This document shows, piece after piece, positions 37,901 through 49,900 of a DNA stretch of 64,000 bases (positions within the stretch are counted from its first letter, which is position 1; each line of letters begins with the position of its first letter). The stretch is from Zonotrichia leucophrys gambelii (lineage: Eukaryota; Chordata; Aves; Passeriformes; Passerellidae). The notes under the pieces are model-generated. The model worked only from the letters and a program-made list of their open reading frames with translations. It made no database searches and was not told the origin of the DNA. Both the position numbers and the translations under genes were made by a program. The stretch covers positions 68,791,268 to 68,855,267 of the forward strand of contig NC_088200.1 in NCBI RefSeq assembly GCF_028769735.1, in the 5' to 3' direction.

Positions 37901-40900
37901 CCTGCCTTCTGCCTGGTTTCATGTAATGACTAATGTAAAATTCTCTTGTGGTAGCATTTTACCTTTTGTCCAGGTGACAAAAAGGGATACAGCTATACAG
38001 AGGTTCAAACTGAAATCACAGTGAGGAGCCAGAGAGGAGAAATGAAACATTTGCTAGTGGTGGCTGGCAGGTGGCTCTGGGCTGCCTCATCAGCCAAACT
38101 GGAGCTCTGCTCCATGTGTGAAAGAAGATAAGGCTTTGCATATTTCTTGCTTATGTGCAGGAAAGTGCTTCTTTGGGGTTTGGGCCCCTGTGAGGAGAAT
38201 TCTCCTCTAACAGCAATTTTCTTTCTTTTACAGAGTATTCAAAAACATGCCAGAATATGTGTGTATTGTGAGGGGCATTTGCACAAACAAGTGACTCTGG
38301 TTAAGAGAATATGTGGAGATAACTTGGAGTTCAGTGTCAGGCAGCAGCATTAAGTTAGATACTTCAGGGGGGTCTGAGATGGAGATCTAACCAGTCAAGA
38401 GCAGTTAAAATCCAATTTGCCTGTCTTCACAGCTTTTAATCAGTTACTTGGCTAGGTTAGTCAGCCTGTGTGACAGAGGTGGGTTTCCACATCTTAGACA
38501 TGTCCTCATCACTCCAACAGTTTTCCTGAAGCACCTAGAAGCACATGGGATGTGACACGGCAGGAGTGAGCTTCTGGCTTTTTCTTCTGTCTTTTTCCCT
38601 GCCAGCTTTTTCCCTGTCTTCTGTGACAGGGATATCCAAAGTCTGAAGCAAAGGAGAGAAGCTCCCCATGTGCTCCATGTGTACTGTACTATTTATTGTG
38701 TCACATCTTTATAGTGTCAGAAACTGAGCCCGTGACTGATTTTTTATATTATTTTTTTTCATGTAAAGGGTTTATATTCTAAATCCTTTTCAAAATAACC
38801 TTACATTGTCTTTCTGCTAAACGGTAATAATATCTTTAGAGGTAGGACTGTCTCTAAATTTAGAGCTGGGAGGTATTTTGATTTTAATGTATTGTATTTT
38901 TGGAAAGCTTTTTCATTAGAATTCGTCCATTGCTTGGCAAGTGATTGCAAGATATGAAGGGAAAGAGCAGAGTCCTCTGTGTGGACTATTGTGTGTAGTT
39001 GGTCCTTGGATCCTTTTCTGCTTTCCAGGCATCATGGAACTGAAGCAGAGTGCTGTGTATTTGGCACTCTGTTAAAAAGTAAAGACACACTGAACCAGTT
39101 TCACACACTTTGAAACATGCTAGCTACAAATCCTACCCAAAGCTAATTGCAGACCCAGTGTACTGGCAGTTCAATGAGTGCAGTCTTTATCGCTCAGTCC
39201 TCTCTGCAAAGCAGTGGCACATGGGACCTCCTGAACTTGCCCAGTCCTGCTGATCAGGTTATGGGATCTGTTAGGAAACCTCTCCAGCCTTCAGGATGAT
39301 GGACCTTCTATGCAGAGAAGACAAACAACCCTGAACCAAGGGATTAGGACATTTTTGTTTTATCATGAGATACTCTGGCCATAGTTATGTTCACTTGGAA
39401 ACACCCAAGGTCTACAGATCCACGCTAGCTCTTCAAAGTCACACAGTTGAAGGGCAGCCGTTGTGAAGACAAAACTGAGCCTCTATTCCTGAGCCAAAAC
39501 AGACACATTTCTCTGAGGCAGCATAAATTCCTGCCTTATTGCTGCCTTATTTTTTAGCCTGCATGACTGGAAGAAACCTGTGGGTAAAAGTCATCTTCAT
39601 TATGTTCAGCTGTTCAGAAGAAGAGAAGTAAGCAGAGAAGCAAATTGCATTGCTGACAATTTACAGAGGGTGGAATGAGGGCTAACACCCCTCTGAATTC
39701 CTCCTGGAAGAAAACACATTGCACAGGGAGAAAAGTGTTTGTGTGTCAGGACAGTCAGTCATACTAGCTCAGGAAAAATTCTGTTCTCATCCTGCATATC
39801 TCCACTGTGATGCACTGGCTCCAATAATATTTTCAGTCAGAGGAAGGCAGACCAGCAGGAAACGGATTCAGTCTCAAGCTGTGGTTGCAAAATCAGCATT
39901 AAAATGTCTTGAAAAGCTTTGGTTTGAGGATCTTCTGAGGGCAGGGGAGGTGTTGGCAGAAACTTTCTGGTGCTTTGGGACAGGCTTGTGTTTTTTCCTG
40001 CAGTAAGACTCCAGCTACACTGTTTAACAAGTGTAGGATTTTTACAGCTTGTTGGAAAGCAGTGCTGCATCCCTCTTCAAACTATCTTAATAGTCAGTGC
40101 AAATGAGCACTTGGGAGATTTCTGCATATCAATTATTTAATTAACAAGCATATTTAACTTGAGGTAGGGTGGAAAAGAGGATGCCAATGCCCACCCATCC
40201 TATCTGCTGTCTTGGGAGCGCAGGGCCTGCTGTAAATCCTGGTCAGGCCCTGTCTGCCAAAGCAACTGGGCTGAATTTTGAGGGATGTGTAGAGCTGCTT
40301 GAACACTACCCAGGCATTACTCCAGGCAAAAAGAGTCCCTCATGAGCAGAATGGTGTACAATTGATGCACATCTTTGGCTGGAAACAAAGCAGAAAGATA
40401 GGCCTGACTTCTGTAGTCATGCTGATCTTATTAACCCCCTTTTCAGAAGCCAAGGACAGGAGTCTTTTCTGACATTGGTTTGTGCTCTTATCTTTTTAAT
40501 ATATCCATCATTTCTAGCTGTTGCTTTTCCTCCCAATACTTGAAGCTAATGAGAATTTTGGCACTGCAAATTTAGTAGTCCCAAGCTGGGGAGGATCAAA
40601 AGGCTAGTAAAAAGGTGTGAGGGCACAAGAGGGAGTTTTGCCCTTTGGAGACCTTCAAGGACGTTTTCTTCCATGCAATGGAGGTGGTAATTAAAATCTT
40701 GCTCTAAACCACCCTGAAGCCAGAGCAAACAGGTACACAAACAAGATAATACCTTAACGACCTGTTAAGAGGTTGAACAAGGAATAATTCACAAGTCCTG
40801 GCAGTAACAGTAGCTGGCACTTTGGTCCACCTGAAGACTTCAGGAGGCCAGGGGAAAATGTGTGTTCCATGTTTGTCTGCACTAGCAACAACCACCTGTG

Positions 40901-43900
40901 CTGGCATCTCCACCTTTGGCACGGAGCTCAGAATGGTTAAAAGCTCATCCTACTGTTTCAAAGGCAGCTGTAGAGCACAGGAGTCTTTGTTCTCGTCTGA
41001 GGCTGATTGTTTGTGTGGCCCTGCATCTGCCACAATCAGTGGTGGGTAGCGTGCTAGTGCAGACAAGTGCTCATTAAAAACTGGTAAGCCTGCTGGTAAG
41101 GAAAGCTGGAATCAGGGAAGCTGGGGAATAGCAGAGTTAGGTAAGAGATAATATCCTTATTCAGAGGCTTGCAAATCAGTATTCAAAACATAGTTGGAAG
41201 GCTGACAACATATGACCTTACCAACCTGTTCTCCCCACGCCCAGTTAAGTGACATGTTTCAGTTTGAATACACACACTGTACATTTGCTGGCATTATCAG
41301 AATAATTTCAACCGGAGCACTCTGTATTTTTATGAAACTGGTTACTAAAGTAAATGCTAAATAATATCTTTATAAGTCTTCTGTAGAAAGTTCTCCTTTG
41401 TTATACTGGAGATGTAAAAAATCACCTCTGTCTTCATGATTTGTGAGTGTAAATTTCCATTCAAGTTTCACATCCAGGCCCCAAAACCCAGGTGGTAAAT
41501 AATGTCCAAGCAAGGCACATCAACAGTGTTTGTTTTATTGACTCATATGAAAAGTAGTTTTCAGGGGAAAAGGGAACTTCTTATCCTGATATTTTTCTTC
41601 AAATAAGCAAGTAGGTCAAATTTGGTGTTTGTCAAACTGGCAACATTTCATCATTCATATAATCCAGGGTTCATGTATTTTAATTAACTAAACCTCCTTC
41701 CCCTGTGTAATGTGAGGACAGTGCATGCTTTCACTCAAAGCTCTCTAACTGGTTCTTTCTCCCTTAGCTTAAGCTATGTTAACTATTGCCACTGCAATGG
41801 TTGTGTGTGCACCCTTGCCAAAACCTGAAAGCGCTGGAAATTTAAAAGTATTTTTAGTTTGTCCTGGTGGGTGGTGAAAAGGGTATTTACTACCTCTTTT
41901 CCAATGGCAATGAGCTGTAAGGGAAGGGTAGAAGGTGCTGGCCATCATAACCACTTCTTCACCTCTTTTTCATCCTAGCTGCCACACAACCTGCCTGGTG
42001 CATGCCCCCTGCATGATATTTGAGAACTCAGGGCAGTCAGGCAAAGCCCCCAGTGATAGGAAAAGGGGAAACACCACACCTATTTTTGATTAGGGGATGA
42101 AGGAAGGTCTGGGTAATTACAGACTTGTGAGCCTTGCCTTGGTGCCTGGGAAGATCATGGGACAGGTCCTCATGGAAAAATGTTAATGCACATGAAAAGC
42201 AAGGAGGTGGTCTGAGACAGCCAGCACAGCTTCAGAAAGGGGAAATTGTGCCTGATCAAACTGGTTGCCTTCTGTGATGGGGTGACTGCAAAAGTTGACA
42301 AGGCAAGACTGAGAGATGATCTGTGTAAGGTCTTTGACACAGTCCCACATGACATACTTATCTCCAAATCGGAGAGACATGGATTTGATTGATGGACTCT
42401 TCAGTGGATAAGGAATTGGCCAGAGAGCTGTGGTCAATGCCTCTGTGTGCAGGTGAAGGCCAGCGATGAGTGGTTTTCCTCTGGGCTCTCTCTTGGGACT
42501 GGCGCTCTTCAGTATCTTTATTAATGACATGGGCAGTGAGATCCAGGGCACCCTCAGCAAATCTGCAGATGGCACAAAGCTGAGCAGGGCAGCTGACACA
42601 AAAGGAAGGGATGCCATCCAGGGGGACCTGGACAAACCAGAGAAGTGGGGCCATGAGAATCTTACAAAGTTCAGCAAGTGCAAGTGCTGCACCTGGACCG
42701 AGGCAATTCCAAATGCGAGGACAGACTGGGAGAAGGAGTCATTGAGAGCAGCCCTGAGGAGAAGGACTTGAGGGTTCTCAGGGTGAAAAGTTGGATATCA
42801 GGCATCAGTGTGCACTTGCAGCCCAGAGAGCCAATTGTATCCTGGTCTGCATCAAAAGAAGTGTGGCCAGCAGCCTGAGGGAGGAGATTATCCCCCTCTC
42901 CTCTGCCCTTACTGTATCCACCCGGACTACTGCATCCAGGTCTGCGATTCTCAGCACAAGACAGACACAGATCTGTTGGAGTGAGTCCAAAAGAGGGCCA
43001 CAAAAATGATCAGAGGACTATAGAACCTCTCCTGTGAAGACAGGCTGACAGGGTTGGCACTACTGAGCATGGAGAAGAGAAGGTTCCATGGAGACCTTAC
43101 TATAGTCTTTCAGTACATAAAGGGGGCTTATGAAAAAGAGGGAGAGGGAGTCATTACATGGCCAAGTAGTGTAAAAGGGCATAATGAATTTAAACTTAGA
43201 GAGGGCAGGTTTCGATTATATGTTAGGAAGAAATTCTTCACTGAGAGGGTGATGAGACACTGGCATAGGTTGCCCAGAGTAGCTGTTGGTGCTACAACCC
43301 TGGAGTAAGGCCAGGCTTAACAAGGCTTGAGCCATCCATTCTGGAAGGTGTCCTGGGCATTGGAAATAGATGTTTGGATTGAGAGGACACTGTCTGAAGC
43401 TGCATCAGGAGTAGTTTAGCTTGGACATGAGAGGGAATTTCTTCAAAGCTCAGGGAGGTAGTGAAGGTATTTCAGGAAAGACTGGATGTAGCTGTTGGCA
43501 CCAAGGTCTAGTTGACATGATGGCTCTAGGACACAGAGTGGATTCGACGGCCGCAGAGGTCTTTTCCAACCTGGTTGGTACTGTGATTCTGTGATCATCG
43601 AGGTCCCTTCCAACCCAACCGATTGGGCGATACGACTCGGCGACTCAATCACACGGGTACCACGGGGGGTGATCAATGGCTGAGGGGGAGAGCCCTCAAC
43701 ACTGCCGGGACGGGCGGCATTTCCGGCGCCGCCTGGCGAAGGACAAGGAGCAGGACAATAGCAGGGCAGAGCGGCGGTGTCCCGCGGGGCGCGGGCGGCG
43801 GGGCCGGCTGGACAGCTCCGCTCTGCGGCGGCAGCGGCGGCCGCGCCCGCCCCGCCCCGCCCGCGCTGCCCCGCGCCCGCCCGCCCGCGCTGCCTCTGCT

Positions 43901-46900
43901 GCCTCCGCTCGCCATTTTGCGCCGGGCGCCGCCGCGGGCGCTGCTCCTGCGTGTCCCGAGCGCCCGCCCGGGCTGACGGCGCCCCGGCGCAGGAGGAGGA
44001 CGAGGAGGAAGCGGTGCAGAGATGGAGAGCGATCGGCTGGAGAGCCCGGTGAGCGCGGGGGGAACCGGCGGGGCGCGGCCGCCAGGGCGGGGTGCGCCGT
44101 TGCTCTTCCTGTGCTGCGGGGGGCTGTGGGGTGTGTGCCTGCCCGTCAGTCCCTCAGCCCGTCAGTGCCCCGCCGTGTGCGCCGGCACGCCCGTCCCCGC
44201 GGGGCTGTCGGCGCGGCCGGGACGGCGGGCAGGGCTGGCGGGGAGCTCCGACGGGCGCGGGGCGCGGAGGGGAAGCGCTGCCCGAGGGCGCCGGGCCGAG
44301 AGCGGGCGCTGCCGACACCGCGGCTCGGCTGCCGGGGGCGGCCGCGGGGGTCGCGGAACTGCTGAAGAGCCGCACCTACCCACGGGCGGCTCTTTGTGCG
44401 ACAGATAAAAGACGTAAATAAACATATAAATGAATGAATGAATGAATAAATAAATAAATAAATAAATAATGTTCCTGACTCAGAATTGTTACCCCAATGA
44501 AGTCAAGACAGTTTCAGCCCTTAAACGTGAATTACACGTCACGAAAGCCTGTTGTTTAACCAGTCTGACACTTAATTTCCCTTTTACCCCCCTTCTCCCT
44601 CTTCGTAAGCCAACGAGCAAGCTAAACATATGGACTGCTATTGTTGAGAAGTATGGTTGCGTTCGGTTGCATTTCACTAGGTCCTTGAGTGGAATTAAGA
44701 CTACTCCCCTCCTTTCCTCCCCTGCAATGCAGACATGACCTAAAGATGAACTGAGTTTGCCTAGTGGCAATGTTCACTTCAGTTGAAATGAATGCTGTCA
44801 GTGCTTTCATAAATGTTAATTGATATTTGTTTTATCCAAAGAAGTGCCTCAAACCAGATAAAATTGTGTGTATTTGTTCTGCAGATCTGGGGTTTGGTGG
44901 CATAGAGTAGTGCCATAAGTCTTGGTGGCTCATGTTTTCCTGCACTTAGACTTGTTTCTCCCTCTTTCTATCATGAAGATTGCCATTAAGGGTATTGAAA
45001 GAGAGCTTATCTGCCCAGCCTGCAAGGAATTGTTTACCCATCCACTGATCCTTCCCTGCCAGCACAACATCTGTCACAAATGTGTGAAAGAAATACTTTT
45101 TGCATTTGAAGACTCCTTTGCTGATGGAGGCTCTGAATCCTCTAATCAGAGTAGCCCTCGAATTAGAATCGCTGCTTCTAGCATGGACAGAATTGACAGG
45201 ATTAATAGAGCAGGTATGTATCAGAAATTGTGCATGTTTTCCTGATTTTATTATTAGACTGGCTTGAGTGGAATGGTGTCTGCATTGGTAAATGTCTTCC
45301 TGGTACTCCTGATGCAGTTATAGAGATAACTTGGGGATAGTGCTACTCTTGTTAATTTTGTGTCCAGAACAATGGGAATATTTTTAAGGACAATGCACTC
45401 TGTTCGATCTTTAACAGATTCGTCTTTGTGGCATTCTGTAGATCTTTATAACCGTTGTGTTGTTTATTTCTGCATTTCAGTTACATGGACATGTAGTAGC
45501 ATCATGTTCAGTAGCAAGGAGATGTAGATTTTGACGATTTCATTGCCTGCCATGGTTTGCTCTGGTTTCAGCGAGCCCCAATGCAGTACTTCTGACTTCC
45601 TTCTGAGCCTGTGTAGACTTTGCAAGCTAGTTTTGTCCTGCCCACTTCATTATGCATACAGTAAATAATTTTCCATTGGTTATGATTATTGCACGGTTGC
45701 AGATTTGAAGGGCAGATGACTGGAAGCAGACAGCCCTAACAGCCTCCTTCTTGCTTGAAGATTGAAGGAGTGCTTAGCTTTAGGACTCCTCATGCTCTTT
45801 GTGGTATCGTGCTAGAAACATTCTTGCAGTCTTTGTAATCCGTGGATGAGTTGGTCTGCTCTCCTACAGATGCATTGGAAGTGCTTTGTGCATGCTTTAC
45901 TTCTTGAAAGATATCTAATCTCGGCTTTCAGGCTTTTTTCTGACATAATTATCCACTTTAAAACCACACTTCTCTGTGCTCAGGAAGAGTTACCAACAAG
46001 AGAAACTCCAAAGCTTTATCTTTAAAAGGCTAATGCTGGTTCATAGCTTCTTAATGATTAGGATGATATTAAAGAGGATCAGCTTTGGCGAGTGGGGTGG
46101 ATTCTACTAAATTGGTATGAAGCTGTGGTTGGCTCCGAAGATTTCTGAGCATTGTCTCTAGAAAACACCTGGTTGGGAGGCAAGGAAGGAAGTTTGGTTG
46201 AGGTGTCTTGGGATTTTACACCTAGGCTGGAGACAGCTCATGGGTTATCTTATATTTCACGTTACTAAAGTTCATCCTTCCCAGTTTTCGCAGATCAAAT
46301 GTGCAATTTCACCTGCTTTTTTAAACAGTTGTTTAGTTCTGTTTAGTACTGAAATGTTAATATTGGTACTCTTTCAAATAAATTTGTTAAGCAAAAAGCC
46401 ACTTGGTACTTCTCCTGCCACCACCACCCTGTCCTGAGATACATGTACACAAGTTGTTGCAGGAGTTGTAAATCTTTAAATCTGCTGTGGTCTGCCACAG
46501 TCTCAGCAAACTGATGGGAATATATCTCCTGATCTGACCTGCTAACAGGGAGGTGATGGCTTTCCTAAAGACCTGTTTGATGAGTAGCAAGAGAGGGTTG
46601 AGATTTAGAAATAATGAGCTTGCCCTCTCTTACCTCAAAGAGCTTTGGGCAGATGCACATCACAGGAAAATTATAATCTCAGACAGTTCAAATTTACAGA
46701 ATGAAAAGCATATGGAAATTGAAGCATTAAAGGATAGATGTTTAAATTCAGATTATACTGTTTTTGCTTCTAATGTTATAGGCATTATAGCTCCATTGCT
46801 ATGTCAAGTGTGAGATTTGCTCTCAGTCCAGTTTGGTACCAGCAATGTTTGCCAGCTTGCAATTTACATTTGCATAGTTGTTCCCTTGCATCTGAAGAAC

Positions 46901-49900
46901 TCATACTGTGCATTACCTTGCTAAATTGGCTTTGTGATCTGTAGGAGAATTTGCAAGAAAACAGCTCCATAAGAGAGAGATAATGCAAGGAAAACATTCA
47001 AAGTGGGGTCTCACATGCATAACAAAAATCCACTTGTGGGTTAGCATTTAAATTTTTGGTATGCCAGAAGGAGCTGGTCTGTATTTGGTCATGTTCTGTA
47101 TTTGTTGTGCACACACAGCTTGCATTTACAAGTACAATTTATCTTAATGTAAAAGTGACAGAACTCATTGAAATGGAGTGTATGTGCTGCTTAAAAACCA
47201 GTGTATGTGCTGGTTAAAAATACTCTCCTGTTTGTATTGTATTTAAAATAATTTTTAATTAGCAAAGTCTTGCTGTATATAACATGAAAATGAAGGCTAT
47301 TTCTTATTGCTGTTCAATTGTCTCTAATGTTACTGTAATTACAGTGTGGGTGCAATTAAAGCGTGTAATGTGGTTATGTTGACGCTCGTGTGAAAGTTTG
47401 AAATATCTTTCCCTATGCCCCTCCCCCTGCCAATGCCTTATTTCTCCCTTTTCCTGTTCTGCTTAAATCTTACTGTTGTTTGATATGCTAGGAAATTAAA
47501 CATTCTTGCCTTTCAACCCTGCAGGAGTTAAGCAGCCACAGGAGAGAAAAGAGTTGGTGCTTTTCATTTGAACCATTGTAAACCAATGGTATATCTCATT
47601 TTTTGATGTCTAAACAGCTCTCTGTTCATTGTTCACAGCCTCACAGAGGAGGTCTTTTGGGTGCAGAGGTAGAAATGCTTCACTTCTTGTGTTGGCTAGA
47701 GATAGTCTAGCATTTAGATCTCGAGTTAAATATTGTCAATTAGCATATAGCTTTTTGTCAGTGGTCAAGTCCACAAAAATTCTTTTGCAGTGACTAAAGG
47801 TACAGCAAAGAAGTTCTATAAGGACAGCTTTTCATTCTGTGCAAGAATGATTTAAAGGTCAACTGGACTGAAAATCAGTTAAGGATTGAATTATATTTTT
47901 TCCTTGTGTGTATATGACTGAGTATACATCGGTGGGTACAAAAATGCACACAGAACCCTAGCAATCACCGAACCGCCTCCTCAACCCCCTGCTTTTTAAT
48001 TTTCAGGAGTTTACATACTCAAGTTTCAATGAAACTCTCTTACTGGTAATGAAGTGTGATTATTGGATTGATCTTCCTTACGTTTACAGGTCGTATTTGG
48101 CCATCACTGGTAAATGGAATGTAATATTGATTCATTATTTTATTTAAACCTGCTTAATTTGATGAAGAACAGATTGAAATTTACACCATGTTGAAATGAG
48201 TAGGTAGTTATGAATCTCACAGTTTATCACAGCACATGAATGTGTGAGGAAAATGAAACATTTTACACTTAGACTTGTAGTATTTGGTGTGTCTAATGAC
48301 ACAATCTGATTGAAGGATAGTCAGTCTTTTAATTATATCTTGTTTCCAAAATTGAGCTTTGTCTGAGCAGCACAGCCACTGTGTGGACTTTTTTAATACT
48401 GATTACATTTTTTAAATGTAATTGTTGGCCAAAAATGGGAGAAAAAGTCCCTGAATTCTTTGTTGCCACAGTATTGGCAGACACATGAGTAATCATAGAA
48501 TATGGTGTCCTTCAAGACAGATGTGAAGTGAGCTAAACACAAATCTGAATTTCACACTCAGTGGAGGACAAAGCAGCTGATGGGAAGAGGAAGTTTAAAT
48601 TGCCTCAGTTGAAGGCTGAAAGTGTCATTAAACGGAGATACCATACAGTGCCATCAGACCTCTTGGAAAGCTGTCCATGTCTGCTCTTTTAGCAGAAAGC
48701 TCTTCTGATTTGTGAAAGACTAAAGTATCTGAAAGTAACATTTTAGCTCTGCTGGCTTCTCTTAGGAGGTCTCTCCCCTTTCCCCCTTCCCTCTCTCTTT
48801 CTCTCCCACTTCCCTCTTTACCCCTTCCCCTTGCTATCCCTGTCCCCTTTTTTCCCTTCCATTTTTCCTTCCCCCTGAAAGCCCATCCAAAAACATTAAA
48901 CAAGTTATGGGTAGCATATATATTTGTATTTTTAAAAAGAGAATCCAGTTGCAAGAGAATCCAGTTGACTTTTAAATCTGTTTTTATTAGACTTTCACAC
49001 ATTAAATGTCCATGTCTTCCACAACCATAGAATTCTGGTAATACTGTTTATTTGCAAAACACAACTTTAAGATGTCTTATCCCTTTGCAAACCATTCACT
49101 GCAGCTTGGACTTTTCAACATTTTAAGTGTTGGTACCTTGGTACCTCTCCTTGCGAAGATGATGTTTAAAAATTGTCTTTAAAGGACATACTTAAAACTG
49201 CTTTTTGACTTGAGTCTTTGCAATCTGTATGGTAATACTTGTGAGTCTGAGCGTATGTTGTGATTTTTTTTTTGTAAACTGATTGAGCAACTTATTGCAA
49301 GTGGAGCAATCAGTTTACAAATCACAGTGGAAAATTTCATGTGGTGATTTCTAATATTTCACAAAATACATATTTGCTTGTTGTAAACTGAATTGGCAGG
49401 TCTAAAAGAGAGTGTGGGTAGGAGCTAACTTTCTCTGAGCTGCACATCTAAATATGTCTACAAAATCCAAGGGGTTTTTTTTCTCTTTTTTTTGTGTGCT
49501 TTTTTTGGTTTGGATTTTTTAAAATATAACCAGAATTTAGTTTCAGCAAGTTGGACATCATGCAGATAGGAAAGACAGTGTCCAAAGTAATTCACTACTT
49601 CGCCAGTGCTTTCTTCTTAAAATATGAGTATAGAAATCCTTTAAGAAGAAAGCAAACTAGAGTGTTAGTATTTTAACACTCAGTAGGCAAAAAGAGGATG
49701 TATCTCCTTATTTTTTATTATTGAAATGGCAGAACACGCCAAGCAGCTTAGCAAATAAATTTCTAGGATTTAAAATGGGAAAAAAACCCCAACCTAGATT
49801 CTCAGAGTGCTGTCAATGAAAAGGGATGAGACATCTGAAGGTGTGCAGGACTTCCCTAATACTGGATTGCTTTCTGTAAAGAATGTCACCAGTCTTGGCA

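Larger units (their letters stand above)
43670..44400 (+). promoter_or_regulatory. TRIM36: CpG island 2: proximal TRIM36 promoter
   Basis: A very GC- and CpG-rich block with a dense cluster of CCGCCC/CCCGCCC GC-box motifs at about 43840-43890 and a YY1-type GCCATTTT at 43911-43918 that overlaps an E2F-like TTTTGCGC (43915-43922), 105-110 bases before the exon 1b ATG. It begins directly after CR1 3' ends and stops at an AT-rich TAAA/TGAA repeat. Confidence 0.7.
34906..44978 (+). other. TRIM36: TRIM36 intron 1 (long form)
   Basis: A 10-kb intron that also contains the second CpG island and candidate exon 1b. Other contents: (CCCAG)n, A-rich run, 35-bp minisatellite and hairpin between 35111 and 35682, and a composite CR1 block at 42035-43640. 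The span 35690-42034 shows no exon or repeat I can name. Confidence 0.7.

Noticed and set aside
43676..44365. 229-codon frame across CpG island 2
   Set aside because: Arg/Ala/Gly-rich with no domain; a product of extreme GC content in the promoter island.
48628..49002. 124-codon minus-strand frame rich in Lys/Gly/Arg/Glu
   Set aside because: Low-complexity composition from the polypyrimidine tract.
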